64,000 nucleotides of DNA. It comes from JANSYL01 sp965229695. Lineage in GTDB: Bacteria > Pseudomonadota > Alphaproteobacteria > Rhodobacterales > Rhodobacteraceae. Each line of letters begins with the position of its first letter. Within the stretch, counting starts at the first letter, position 1. Below the pieces are notes generated by a model. That model saw only the letters and a program-made list of their open reading frames with translations. It had not been told where the DNA came from and did not search any database. The position numbers were made by a program, and so were the translations under genes. Positions 50,897 through 60,024 of this stretch are shown here, piece by piece. Location of the stretch: positions 868,001-932,000 of the forward strand of contig OZ245921.1 of assembly GCA_965229695.1 (NCBI GenBank), in the 5' to 3' direction.

Positions 50897-52186
50897 ATGG
50901 CCCCGCATCACGCCACACGCGTGTTTCTTTTCCTCCAAGGCCCCCACGGCCCCCTTTTCGGGCGTTTGGGCGGCATGCTCGAGGCCGCGGGCAGCACGGT
51001 TTGGCGCGTCGGCTTCAACAAAGGGGATGAGGTGTTTTGGCCCAAACACCGCAGCTATATCCCCTTCAAAGACAGCTACGATAGCTGGCCCGACCGCATC
51101 GCCGATCTGCTGGACGCCAAGGGCGTCACCGACCTGGTGCTTTACGGCGATACACGGCCCATCCATGCCACGGCGATTGCGGCCGCCAAAGCCCGTGGCC
51201 TGACCGTGCATGTCTTTGAAGAAGGGTATTTGCGCCCCTATTGGGTCACCTATGAACGCGGCGGCGCCAATGGCAATTCGCGCATCACCGATATGTCGGT
51301 GCCGCAAATGCAAGAGGCGCTGAAAGCGCTCGACCTCGATCTGCCCGATGCGCCCGCCAAATGGGGGGATATGCGCCAGCACGTGTTTTACGGCATGGCC
51401 TATCATTTCCATTTGTTTTTGCGGAACCGCGCCTATGCCAATTTTCGCCCGCATCGCGCGCTGACCGTCAGTCAGGAATTTCAGCTATACCTGCGCCGCC
51501 TGGCGCTGATGCCGTTCCATTGGATGGATCGGGTGCAGGCGACCTATCGGATTAAAACCGGCGGCTTTCCGTATCACCTGGCGCTTTTGCAATTGGAACA
51601 TGACGCCAGCTTCCGCGATCACGGCCCGTTCGACACCATGGCCGATTTCCTGGATACGGTGATCGCAGGCTTCGCCAAGGGCGCGCCCGCCCATCACCAC
51701 CTGGTCTTCAAAGCCCATCCGCTGGAAGACGGGCGCGCACCGATCCGCCGTGATATCCGCCGCATCGCCGCAGGCCATGGCGTGGCCGACCGGGTGCATT
51801 ACGTGCGCGGCGGCAAACTTGCCCGGCTTTTGAACGATGCCCGCTCAGCCGTCACGGTGAACTCCACCGCCGCGCAGCAGGCGCTTTGGCGCGGCTTGCC
51901 CCTCAAAGCTTTCGGCCAATCGGTCTATCTCAAGCCCGAATTTGTCTCGACCCAACCGCTAGAGGCATTCTTCGCCAACCCAACCCGCCCCGACAGCCGC
52001 GCCTATCGCGCCTATCGGCACTATTTGCTGGAAACCTCGCAAATCTCGGGCAGCTTCTATTCCGCCCGCGGGCGTCGGCAATTGCTGCGCCAGGTGGTTG
52101 ATATGATGCTCAGCCCCGAAGACCCGTATGATGCGCTGAACGCGGGCCGCCCGGCCCCCCGGCAACACCTACAAGTGGTGAAATGA
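50897..52186 (+). CDS. kpsS: Capsule polysaccharide export/initiation protein KpsS
   Basis: 429 aa. KpsS is the retaining beta-Kdo transferase that starts the poly-Kdo linker on lyso-phosphatidylglycerol in group 2 capsules. VFLFLQGPHGPLFGRLGGML, WRVGFNKGDEVFW, VLYGDTRPIH, FEEGYLRPYWVTYERGG, HHLVFKAHPLEDG and VTVNSTAAQQALWRGLPLKAFG are the Capsule_synth blocks. First of three plus-strand capsule genes; weak RBS. Confidence 0.91.
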   Translation: MAPHHATRVFLFLQGPHGPLFGRLGGMLEAAGSTVWRVGFNKGDEVFWPKHRSYIPFKDSYDSWPDRIADLLDAKGVTDLVLYGDTRPIHATAIAAAKARGLTVHVFEEGYLRPYWVTYERGGANGNSRITDMSVPQMQEALKALDLDLPDAPAKWGDMRQHVFYGMAYHFHLFLRNRAYANFRPHRALTVSQEFQLYLRRLALMPFHWMDRVQATYRIKTGGFPYHLALLQLEHDASFRDHGPFDTMADFLDTVIAGFAKGAPAHHHLVFKAHPLEDGRAPIRRDIRRIAAGHGVADRVHYVRGGKLARLLNDARSAVTVNSTAAQQALWRGLPLKAFGQSVYLKPEFVSTQPLEAFFANPTRPDSRAYRAYRHYLLETSQISGSFYSARGRRQLLRQVVDMMLSPEDPYDALNAGRPAPRQHLQVVK

Positions 52187-52269
52187 CAGGGCACTAGCGC
52201 GAAAAGGCAAAACAGACTAATGTGGCAAAAAAATAAACTGAGGCAGTTCTGGCAATAAGGAGCCATTCC

Positions 52270-53406
52270 GTGACATCGCTGGCATCCCGCAGCGCGCGTA
52301 TTGCTGCGCTTTTTGTCGTGTGCACGGCCCTGACGGCCTGTGCGCTGCTCCCGCGCTCGGGGCCGACACGCAATGAATTATTCGCAGGCTCTGTCCAACG
52401 CGAAGGCGATGCGTTCGTGGTCGAGGTCAATCAACGCGTGACCGCCGCAACCGCCGTGGTGCCTGCCCTGGGTTTCCCCGATGGGCTCTTGAATGCCGGT
52501 GTCTCGAATACCGAAGTGATCCGCCCCGGCGATATCCTGTCGCTTGAGGTTTACGAAAACGTCACCGACGGGCTTTTGGCCGGTCAGGGGGCGTCGGCCT
52601 CGGTCATCGACAGCGTGCAGGTCGACAGCGCCGGGTTCATCTTTATTCCTTACGCGGGCCGCATCCGTGCGGCGGGCAACACACCCGAAGCGCTGCGCGA
52701 GATCATCACCCGCAACCTCGACGAACAAACCCCCGACCCCCAGGTCATTGTTCGGCGTGAGGCCGGTGACGGCTCCACCGTCACGGTGGCCGGCGGCGTG
52801 AACTCCGAAGGGGTGTATCCGATCCAGCGCCCCACCCGCCGCCTTTCGGGCATGCTCGCCGCCGCCGGCGGCATCGCGGGCGAAGATGATATTGCCCAGG
52901 TAACGGTTGTGCGCGGCGGCCATAGCGGCACCGTCTGGTACGAAGATATCTACCGTGATCCCCGCGTCGATATCGCCCTGCGCGGTGGCGACCGGGTCTT
53001 TGTCGAACAGGATGGTCGCAGCTTCACCGCCCTCGGCGCCACGGGCAACCAAACGATTGTGCCCTTTGACAGCCAAGTGATTTCAGCCATCGAAGCCATC
53101 GCTTCGGTCGGCGGTTTGAACCCAACTCTGGCCGATCCCACGGGCGTCTTCGTGCTGCGCAATGAGGCCGAGGAAATTTCGCAATCTGTCCTGGGTCGCA
53201 CCGACCTGATCGGGCCACAGCGCATCATCTATGTGCTTGATCTGACCGCGCCCACCGGCATGTTCGAAGCGCGGGATTTCGTGATCCGCGACGAAGACAC
53301 GGTTTATGTCACCGCCGCCCCGATCACGCAGTTCAACAACGCCATCAGCGCGCTGACCGGTACCCTTGGGGCCGCCACGACCTTTACCAATCCGCTCGGC
53401 AACTAA
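52270..53406 (+). CDS. kpsD: Polysaccharide export lipoprotein (Wza/KpsD type)
   Basis: 378 aa. A lipobox LTAC ends the signal peptide (IAALFVVCTALTAC, Cys near 25), so it is an outer-membrane-side lipoprotein. The polysaccharide export domain (VIRPGDILSLEVYENVTDGLLAGQ, VDSAGFIFIPYAGRIRAAG) and SLBB-type repeats (VTVAGGVNSEGVYPIQRPTRRLSGMLAAAGGI) follow. It forms the outer channel for capsule export. GTG start with AAGGAG upstream. Sits between kpsS and kpsC. Confidence 0.87.
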   Translation: MTSLASRSARIAALFVVCTALTACALLPRSGPTRNELFAGSVQREGDAFVVEVNQRVTAATAVVPALGFPDGLLNAGVSNTEVIRPGDILSLEVYENVTDGLLAGQGASASVIDSVQVDSAGFIFIPYAGRIRAAGNTPEALREIITRNLDEQTPDPQVIVRREAGDGSTVTVAGGVNSEGVYPIQRPTRRLSGMLAAAGGIAGEDDIAQVTVVRGGHSGTVWYEDIYRDPRVDIALRGGDRVFVEQDGRSFTALGATGNQTIVPFDSQVISAIEAIASVGGLNPTLADPTGVFVLRNEAEEISQSVLGRTDLIGPQRIIYVLDLTAPTGMFEARDFVIRDEDTVYVTAAPITQFNNAISALTGTLGAATTFTNPLGN

Positions 53407-53410
53407 CGTC

Positions 53411-55468
53411 ATGGACGTGCCGGGCGACATCCGGCCCGGCACAGGCCAGGCCCGCAGGCGCGGCTATCATTTCAACGCGGGCTTCCTGACCAACGCCCGC
53501 GTCCGGCGGATTCTACAGCTTTCGGGCTATGACCTGAAACTGGGCAAACCAGGCCCTGAGGATGACGTGCTGGTCTGGGGCCATTCCCCCTATGCCCCAC
53601 GGGGTGAGGCGGTGGCTGAAGCGACCGGGGCAAATCTGATCCGGGTCGAAGATGCGTTCCTGCGCTCGCTCCATCCCGGACGTTCGGGCGAGCCGCCGCT
53701 TGGTTTGGTGATCGACCGGCAGGGCATGTATTTCGATGCCTCCCGCCCCTCAGACCTCGAACGCTTGCTGGCCGAACATCCGCTGGACAACACCGCCCTT
53801 TTGGATCGCGCGCGCGACGCCATCGCCCGGCTTCAGCAGGGCCACCTTACAAAATACGCCGCAACCGACATCGATCTTGCGCCCCCGGCGCCGGGGTATG
53901 TGCTGCTGATTGACCAAACCAAGGGCGACGCCTCGATCCGCCTGGGCGGGGCCAATGCCAGCAGCTTTGGCGAAATGCTGGCCTGGGCGCAGGAGGATCA
54001 TCCGGGCGCAGAAATCGTGATCAAAACCCATCCCGAAACCCGCGATGGGCATCGCGGCGGGCATTTCGCGCCCGATCAGCTTCCCCCGAATGTCACTCTG
54101 ATCGACAGCGCAATTTCCCCCTGGCTCCTCTTCGAAGGGGCGCGCGCGGTCTATACCGTGACCAGCCAATTGGGGTTCGAGGCGATTTTGGCGGGCCACA
54201 AGCCGGTGACATTCGGCCTGCCCTTCTACGCCGGTTGGGGCCTGACCGATGACCGCCGCCCACCCCCGTCGCGGCGGCACCGTGTGCTGACGCGGGCGCA
54301 ACTGGCGGCGGCGGCCTTGATCCTCTACCCGACCTGGTACGATCCCTATCGCGACCAACTTGGCCGGTTGGAGGATGTGCTTGGCACGCTCGAGGCGCAG
54401 GCCCGTGCCTGGCGCGAAGACCGGCACGGCTATGTCGCGCTTGGCATGCGCAGTTGGAAAAAGGGGCATCTAAAGGCGATCTTTGGTCCCAAGCTGCGAT
54501 TTGCCGACACGCTAGCGGCCCAGCCTCAACCCGATAGCCCCGCTATGGTCTGGGCGGGCCAGGAAACCGACGATCTGCGCGCCCAAGCGGCCGATCAAGG
54601 CCGCGCCCTTTACCGGATCGAAGATGGGCTGCTGCGGTCGCGCGGCCTGGGGGCGGACCTCATCCCGCCCTTGTCGCTGATGCGCGATGGGCGGGGCATC
54701 TATTACGACGCCACACGCGAAAGCGACCTGGACCGGCTGATTGCCGATTGCGCCACCTGGGCCAAACCGCGCCTGCTGCGCGCCGAAAAGCTGATCGACC
54801 GGCTAACAGCGGACGGTGTGACCAAATACAATCTGACCCATCCCGTAGCCCTGCCCGATCTTCCCAAGGATCGCCCGATCATCCTGGTGCCCGGTCAGGT
54901 GGAAGATGACGCCTCCATCCGCTTCGGCGCGTGCGATATCCGCCGCAATGATGAGCTGTTGCGCACCGCGCGGCGCCTGCATCCCGATGGCTATGTGATC
55001 TACAAACCCCATCCCGATGTGATCGCGGGGCTGCGCGACGGCGCGGTCGCGCCCGAGGTGCTCGCAGAACTGGCCGATCTTGTTGTGGAACGGGGCGACC
55101 CGGCGCAGCTGCTCAAGCACGTCGACCGGGTTGTGACCATCACCTCGGGCCTGGGGTTCGAGGCGCTCTTGCGCGGCGTTGATGTCACGACGCTCGGCGC
55201 GCCGTTTTATGCCGGGTGGGGGCTGACCAAAGACCTGGGCGCACCGCCGCCCTGGCGCAAAGCGCGACCCAGCCTGGCCGCCTTGGTCCATGCGGCCCTG
55301 ATCGCCTACCCCCGCTATCACGACCCCAAAACCGACCTGCCTTGCCCCGTTGAACTTGCGGTTGAGCGTTTGGTGACGGGCGAGGGGTTAGCCCCCAAAC
55401 CCAGCCTGCGCATCCTGGCCAAGCTGCAAGGCTGGTTCGCGGGGCAAAGCTGGATCTGGCGGCGCTAA
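53411..55468 (+). CDS. kpsC: Capsule polysaccharide beta-Kdo transferase KpsC
   Basis: 685 aa made of two related modules, about 1-340 and 341-685. Each has the pattern of a (Y/F)RIEDGLLRSRGLGA-type block (IRVEDAFLRSLHPG and YRIEDGLLRSRGLGADLIPPLSLM), followed by VLLIDQTKGDASIRLGG / ILVPGQVEDDASIRFGA, IKTHPE / YKPHPD and SQLGFEAILAGHKPVTFGLPFYAGWGLT / SGLGFEALLRGVDVTTLGAPFYAGWGLT. This duplication is typical of KpsC, which alternates Kdo linkages. Four bases separate it from kpsD. Confidence 0.92.
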   Translation: MDVPGDIRPGTGQARRRGYHFNAGFLTNARVRRILQLSGYDLKLGKPGPEDDVLVWGHSPYAPRGEAVAEATGANLIRVEDAFLRSLHPGRSGEPPLGLVIDRQGMYFDASRPSDLERLLAEHPLDNTALLDRARDAIARLQQGHLTKYAATDIDLAPPAPGYVLLIDQTKGDASIRLGGANASSFGEMLAWAQEDHPGAEIVIKTHPETRDGHRGGHFAPDQLPPNVTLIDSAISPWLLFEGARAVYTVTSQLGFEAILAGHKPVTFGLPFYAGWGLTDDRRPPPSRRHRVLTRAQLAAAALILYPTWYDPYRDQLGRLEDVLGTLEAQARAWREDRHGYVALGMRSWKKGHLKAIFGPKLRFADTLAAQPQPDSPAMVWAGQETDDLRAQAADQGRALYRIEDGLLRSRGLGADLIPPLSLMRDGRGIYYDATRESDLDRLIADCATWAKPRLLRAEKLIDRLTADGVTKYNLTHPVALPDLPKDRPIILVPGQVEDDASIRFGACDIRRNDELLRTARRLHPDGYVIYKPHPDVIAGLRDGAVAPEVLAELADLVVERGDPAQLLKHVDRVVTITSGLGFEALLRGVDVTTLGAPFYAGWGLTKDLGAPPPWRKARPSLAALVHAALIAYPRYHDPKTDLPCPVELAVERLVTGEGLAPKPSLRILAKLQGWFAGQSWIWRR

Positions 55469-56571
55469 CCCAAAGACCTTTGCCAGATCGCCAAGATATC
55501 CGGGCCAACTGCCCGTACCTCCGACAGGGCAAAGCGGGGTGCCTCGGCCAAAGCGGCAACACCCATCGCCCCCAAAGCGGGCGTGCCTTCCGCCCCCAGG
55601 GCCAGGCCCGCACTAAAAGCGGCCAGTTCATCCACCAAATCAGCCGCCAAAAGCCCCGCCGCGACCGCCCCGCCGCCTTCGCAGAACACGCGCGTAAGGC
55701 CCTGATCGCCCAGGGTTTGCAGCACTGCGGCCAAATCCAATTGACCGCCCGGACCGGTGGCAACAGGCAGCAAGGTGGCGCCGGCTGCCTCCCACCTCGC
55801 CGTCGCTGCGGCACTCGCATCCGCGCCATGGCACAGCCAAACCGGCACCTCCCGCGCGCTGCGCATCAATTGGCTGTCTTTCGGCAAATCCAGGCGGCGC
55901 GATAGGACCACCCGCACCGGCTGATGCGACACGCCCAAATCCCGAACCGTCAGGCTGGGGTCATCGGCCCGCGCAGTGCCGCCGCCAACCATCACCGCGT
56001 CGTGGCGCGCCCGCATCCCGTGGACGGCGCGCCGTGCTTCGGGCCCGGTGATCCACTGGCTTTCCCCGGTCGCCGTGGCGATGCGCCCGTCAACCGAAGC
56101 CGCCAGTTTAAGCGTCAGTGCCGGACGGCCCGCCGCGACACGAGTCAGAAACCCGCGATGGCTCTGCGCCGCCTCCTGCTGCAAAACGCCAACCTCGGTT
56201 GCGATACCAGCGGCTTCCAACCGTGCCAAGCCGCCGCCATCGGTGCGCGGATCAGGGTCACGCAACGCCGCGACCACACGCGCAACACCGGCCTGGATTA
56301 GGGCATCGGCACAGGGCGGCGTTTTGCCATGATGGGCGCAAGGTTCAAGGCTGACATAGGCCGTGGCCCCCCGCGCTGCATCACCGGCTTGGGCCAGCGC
56401 CACAGGTTCGGCATGGGGTCTGCCGCCGGGCTGGGTCCAACCGCGCCCAACGACGCGCCCATCCTTGACCAAAACGCAGCCAACCGCCGGATTGGGCCAA
56501 GCGCGGCCCTGCCCACGCGCACCCAATTGGATGGCCAGGCGCATCCAACGCAGGTCGGCGGCGTCTGCCAT
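55465..56571 (-). CDS. ribD: Bifunctional riboflavin deaminase/reductase
   Basis: 368 aa. N-terminal deaminase zinc site: HAE at 53-55 and EPCAHHGKTPPC with Cys78 and Cys87. C-terminal reductase: LKLAASVDGRIATATGESQWITGPEARR, HDAVMVGGGTARADDPSLTVR, and FCEGGGAVAAGLLAADLVDEL. It converts the first pyrimidine intermediate to the ribitylamino form. The end overlaps the opposing kpsC stop by four bases; the gene follows nrdR. Confidence 0.95.
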   Translation of the reverse strand: MADAADLRWMRLAIQLGARGQGRAWPNPAVGCVLVKDGRVVGRGWTQPGGRPHAEPVALAQAGDAARGATAYVSLEPCAHHGKTPPCADALIQAGVARVVAALRDPDPRTDGGGLARLEAAGIATEVGVLQQEAAQSHRGFLTRVAAGRPALTLKLAASVDGRIATATGESQWITGPEARRAVHGMRARHDAVMVGGGTARADDPSLTVRDLGVSHQPVRVVLSRRLDLPKDSQLMRSAREVPVWLCHGADASAAATARWEAAGATLLPVATGPGGQLDLAAVLQTLGDQGLTRVFCEGGGAVAAGLLAADLVDELAAFSAGLALGAEGTPALGAMGVAALAEAPRFALSEVRAVGPDILAIWQRSLG

Positions 56572-56575
56572 GGGC

Positions 56576-57046
56576 TTAGTCTTCGGGCCGGGGCGTTGGC
56601 GGGGCCAGTTCCTTCAGGAAATCCTCGAAATCGCCCTCGGCCTGGAAATTCTTATAAACGCTGGCAAAGCGCACATAGGCCACGGTATCGATGGCGGCCA
56701 AACGCTCCATCACGATCTCACCGATCATTTTCGACTGGATGTCGGTTTCGCCCATGCTTTCCAAACGCCGCACAATGCCCGAGATCATTTGATCGATCCG
56801 TTCGGGCTCCACGGGGCGTTTCTGCATCGAGATGCGCACCGAGCGTTCCAGCTTATCCCGGTCGAAATCTTCGCGTTTTCCGGTCGATTTGATCACCACC
56901 AGATCGCGCAGCTGCACCCGTTCATAGGTGGTAAAGCGCCCGCCACAGGCCGGGCAAAACCGGCGGCGGCGAATGGCCACATGATCCTCCGCAGGGCGTG
57001 AATCCTTCACCTGCGTATCGACATTTCCACAAAACGGGCAGCGCAT
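56576..57046 (-). CDS. nrdR: Transcriptional repressor NrdR
   Basis: 156 aa. Zinc ribbon with Cys3, Cys6, Cys31 and Cys34 (MRCPFCG, CPACG), then an ATP-cone (VQLRDLVVIKSTGKREDFDRDKLERSVRISMQKRPVEPERID). It senses ATP/dATP and represses ribonucleotide reductase genes. ATG 57046 is certain from the RCPFCG start. Four bases separate its stop from ribD, the standard nrdR-ribD order. Its likely target, nrdJ, is at the left edge. Confidence 0.97.
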   Translation of the reverse strand: MRCPFCGNVDTQVKDSRPAEDHVAIRRRRFCPACGGRFTTYERVQLRDLVVIKSTGKREDFDRDKLERSVRISMQKRPVEPERIDQMISGIVRRLESMGETDIQSKMIGEIVMERLAAIDTVAYVRFASVYKNFQAEGDFEDFLKELAPPTPRPED

Positions 57047-57191
57047 TCCCGTCCCCCTTTTGTCCCAGTGGCGGTCTCTGCAAACCGCCGATGCCTCGTG
57101 CCTTGGGTCTAATGCCCGCTTATCCACAGGCACTATAGGGCAGCGCATAAAGATTGGGTAGGGGGAGATTGCCGCCCCAAGATGATGCGGT

Positions 57192-57611
57192 TCAGTGGCT
57201 GGGCTGGAAAAGCGCGGCAACGCTGCGACGATGGGGCCGCGTGCGGTGTTCAACCAGGTAAATCCCCTGCCAGGTGCCCAGCCGCATCACCCCGCGCTGG
57301 ACCGGGATTTGCAGCGAAACGGGCAAAAGCGCCGATTTGATATGGGCGGGCATATCGTCGGGGCCTTCATAGGTATGAGTCAGATAGGCCATCGAGGGAT
57401 CGGTGGTCGGCGGCACCAACCGATCAAAAAACGCGGTCAGATCGGTCTGAACCTCGGGATCGGCGTTTTCCTGGATCAAAAGGCTGGCCGAGGTATGGCG
57501 GATCATCAGCGTCAACAGCCCATCGCCCTGCCCGCACAGCCACCCCGCAACTTGGGCCGTGAACTCGGTCAGACCGGGGCCGTGGGTGTCAATCTCGAAG
57601 GTGGTCTGCAA
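57192..57611 (-). CDS. YjbQ family protein (UPF0047)
   Basis: 139 aa, TTG start. Conserved LLTLMIRHTSASLLIQENADPEVQTDL and LPVSLQIPVQRGVMRLGTWQGIYLVEHR with the family His and Gly residues. Some members can replace thiamine-phosphate synthase weakly; the true role is unclear. It lies just after the phosphorylase gene, six bases away, same strand, so it may be the last gene of the nucleoside operon. Confidence 0.85.
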   Translation of the reverse strand: MQTTFEIDTHGPGLTEFTAQVAGWLCGQGDGLLTLMIRHTSASLLIQENADPEVQTDLTAFFDRLVPPTTDPSMAYLTHTYEGPDDMPAHIKSALLPVSLQIPVQRGVMRLGTWQGIYLVEHRTRPHRRSVAALFQPSH

Positions 57612-57617
57612 ACGCGT

Positions 57618-58421
57618 TTACCCGTCCCGCAGCATCCGCCGCAAAATCCGTTCCAACTTGGCGGCACCCAGCGGGGCCATGGCCTTGGTGTGTTCATGGC
57701 TGATGTTTTCGTCCGACAGCCCGGCGGCCTTGTTGGTGACGGTCGAAATCGCCGCCACCTTGAGGCCCAAGAAACGGGCCAGGATGACCTCGGGCACGGT
57801 GGACATACCCACCGCGTCGGCCCCCAACATACGGATCGCGCGAATTTCGGCCTTGGTCTCGAAAGATGGGCCGGAATACCAGGCATAAACCCCTTCGGCG
57901 AGCACGACATCCTCAGCCTCGGCCGCCCGGCGCAGGGCGGCACAGATGCCAGGGTCATAGGGTTCGGTCATGGGCACAAAGCGCGCATCGGTCTTTTCTC
58001 CGATCAGCGGGTTGAGGCCGGAAAAGTTGATGTGATCGTTCAACATCATCAGATCGCCCGGATTGATCTCCGGGTGCATCGATCCGGCCGCATTGGTCAG
58101 GATCAACCGCTCACCACCCAGCGCCTTGAGCACCTCCAGCGGCAGGCGCATCGCGTCACCCCGCCCGCTTTCGTAGTAATGCGCCCGCCCGCCAAACACG
58201 GCCACACGCACGCCTTCCAGATCGCCAATCACCAGCTTTGGATTGTGGCCCGACACGCCTGCGTGGGGAAAGCCCGGCAAATCGCCATAGTCGATCGCCA
58301 CGCCCTCCACCGCTTCGGCCAAATGGCCCAGGCCCGAGCCCAGGACCAAGCCGTACGCCGGGGCGGCATCCCCCGCTTTGGCGCGGATGACTTCGGCCAG
58401 CGCCTCAGCGTTCTTTGACAT
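57618..58421 (-). CDS. punA: Purine nucleoside phosphorylase
   Basis: 267 aa, trimeric NP-II family. LVLGSGLGHLAEAVEG holds the phosphate loop, FGGRAHYYESGRGDAMRLPLEVLKALG and TNAAGSMHPEINPGDLMMLNDHINF the substrate site, and AYSGPSFET-like VYAWYSGPSFETKAEIRAIR, DAVGMSTVPE and ISTVTNKAAG the rest. Splits purine nucleosides with phosphate. Its start overlaps the ABC permease end by 17 bp, so imported nucleosides are processed by a coupled gene. Confidence 0.92.
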   Translation of the reverse strand: MSKNAEALAEVIRAKAGDAAPAYGLVLGSGLGHLAEAVEGVAIDYGDLPGFPHAGVSGHNPKLVIGDLEGVRVAVFGGRAHYYESGRGDAMRLPLEVLKALGGERLILTNAAGSMHPEINPGDLMMLNDHINFSGLNPLIGEKTDARFVPMTEPYDPGICAALRRAAEAEDVVLAEGVYAWYSGPSFETKAEIRAIRMLGADAVGMSTVPEVILARFLGLKVAAISTVTNKAAGLSDENISHEHTKAMAPLGAAKLERILRRMLRDG

Positions 58422-59382
58422 AGGGCTCGCCCCCTGCGCGTGGCGGAATGGCCTTACCGACCAGACCCGCCAAGACCACCACAACCAGGATGTAAGGCAG
58501 CGCCTGCATGAATTGGACCGGCACCACAAACTCACCCAATTGGATGTTCTGGAACCGGTTGCCAACCGCATCGAACAGGCCGAACAGCAAACAGGCCGAC
58601 AGCGCATACCACGGCCGCCATTTCGCAAAGATCAGCGCCGCCAGCGCGATAAAGCCGCGCCCGGCGCTCATATCCTTCACAAAGCCCGCCGACAGACCGG
58701 TGGCCAGATAGGCCCCGGCCAAGCCGCAAAGCACGCCGCAGATCATCACCGCCGCATAGCGCAGGCCCACTACCGACACGCCCGCCGTATCCACGGCCGC
58801 CGGGTTTTCACCCACGGCGCGCAGGCGCAGGCCGAACCGCGTGCGGAACAGAACCCACCACGTGATCGGCACGATTAGTAGCGCGAGGTAGACGATGATC
58901 GAATGGCCCGAAATCAACTCGGAATAGATCTGCCCCAAGGGCCCCTGGCCTTGGATACCCCGAATGGTCGATTCTGCGCCTGGAAGCGTGATGTTTTCAA
59001 ACCGCGCCGGGCCGGACAGGGCCGGTGTGCGCCCGCCCTGGCTGAACCAGGTCTGCGCGATCACGACGGTTAATCCCGCCGCCAAGAAGTTGATCGCCAC
59101 GCCCGAGATCAACTGATTGCCCCGGAAGGTGATCGACGCCGCGCCATGCAAGCCCGACAAAGCCATCGAGGCCGCGATCCCCGCCATCAGGCCAATCCAG
59201 ACCGACCCGCTGGTAAAGGCGACCGCAGCCGAAAAGAATGCGGCGGCCAGCATCTTGCCCTCAAGCCCGATGTCGAAAATCCCCGCGCGTTCCGAATAAA
59301 GCCCCGCCAGACAGGCCAGCAAAAGCGGCGTGGCCAGTCGCACGGTGGAGTCGAGGATTTGAAGGACGGTCAGAAAATCCAT
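58405..59382 (-). CDS. ABC transporter permease, nucleoside/simple-sugar type (second)
   Basis: 325-aa membrane protein with about eight to ten hydrophobic segments. ATPLLLACLAGLYSERAGIFDIGLEGKMLAAAFFSAAVAF is the BPD_transp_2 family signature; NQLISGVAINFLAAGLTVV and RAVGENPAAVDTAGVSVVGLRYAAVMICG the coupling-loop region. Partner of the permease at 60025-61143; the two are separated here by a LysE gene. Confidence 0.9.
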   Translation of the reverse strand: MDFLTVLQILDSTVRLATPLLLACLAGLYSERAGIFDIGLEGKMLAAAFFSAAVAFTSGSVWIGLMAGIAASMALSGLHGAASITFRGNQLISGVAINFLAAGLTVVIAQTWFSQGGRTPALSGPARFENITLPGAESTIRGIQGQGPLGQIYSELISGHSIIVYLALLIVPITWWVLFRTRFGLRLRAVGENPAAVDTAGVSVVGLRYAAVMICGVLCGLAGAYLATGLSAGFVKDMSAGRGFIALAALIFAKWRPWYALSACLLFGLFDAVGNRFQNIQLGEFVVPVQFMQALPYILVVVVLAGLVGKAIPPRAGGEPYVKER

Positions 59383-59385
59383 GGC

Positions 59386-60021
59386 TCAGATCCTCGAAAC
59401 GGCAAGTTTGACAGCGGCAAAGGCAAAGAACGCGCCCAGCGCGCCTTCGATCCATGACCGTGCATGTTGGTAAGCGGCCCGCACGGGCGAGGCAGACAGC
59501 AGCAGCGCCCAGGCGGCGTGGCAGCCAAAGGAAATCACAAAAGCCCCGGCCACGAACAAGGCCACAACGGCCAGCGGCGCGCCCTGGGTTGCGCCCACGG
59601 CTGCAATGGCCAGCCAAAACGCGATGGCTTTGGGGTTGGTCACTTGCAGCAAATAGCCTTTGACAAACAGGTTCCAGATCGGTTGTTCGTCCACGGTTTG
59701 GGCGGCAATCTGCGGCGGGTTCAGCGCCTTTTTGAACGCGCCAAAGGCCAGATAGGCCAGATAAGCCGACCCGATCAGCTTCAGCGCCATCATCGCCCAG
59801 GCCAGCTGCGACAGCAGCAGGCCCACCCCAAGCAGCGTGATCAGGTTGATCGTGGCACTGCCGGTGGCGATCCCAACGCAAGTGATCAGTGCCGCGCGGC
59901 GGCCTTGGCCCAGCGATAGGCCCATCAGCATGGCAACCGCCGGCCCCGGCGAGGACGCACCGACAAGCAGGATGCCATAAGCAATGGCAAAGGCGGGCAG
60001 GTAGGGCAGTAGAACATCCAT
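59386..60021 (-). CDS. LysE/RhtB family exporter
   Basis: 211 aa with about six membrane helices. LVGASSPGPAVAMLMGLSLGQGRRAALITCVGIATGSATINLITLLGVG is the RhtB-type N-terminal signature, and NLFVKGYLLQVTNPKAIAFWLAIAAVG the conserved central NPK motif. Exports amino acids or related compounds. It interrupts the two permeases of the BMP/ABC operon, same strand, only a few bases from each, so it is co-transcribed. Confidence 0.9.
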   Translation of the reverse strand: MDVLLPYLPAFAIAYGILLVGASSPGPAVAMLMGLSLGQGRRAALITCVGIATGSATINLITLLGVGLLLSQLAWAMMALKLIGSAYLAYLAFGAFKKALNPPQIAAQTVDEQPIWNLFVKGYLLQVTNPKAIAFWLAIAAVGATQGAPLAVVALFVAGAFVISFGCHAAWALLLSASPVRAAYQHARSWIEGALGAFFAFAAVKLAVSRI

Positions 60022-60024
60022 GAC

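Noticed and set aside
57047..57191. Checked for an FMN riboswitch upstream of nrdR-ribD.
   Set aside because: No RFN consensus (such as AGGGTGAAATTCC) is present there or before ribE and ribB.
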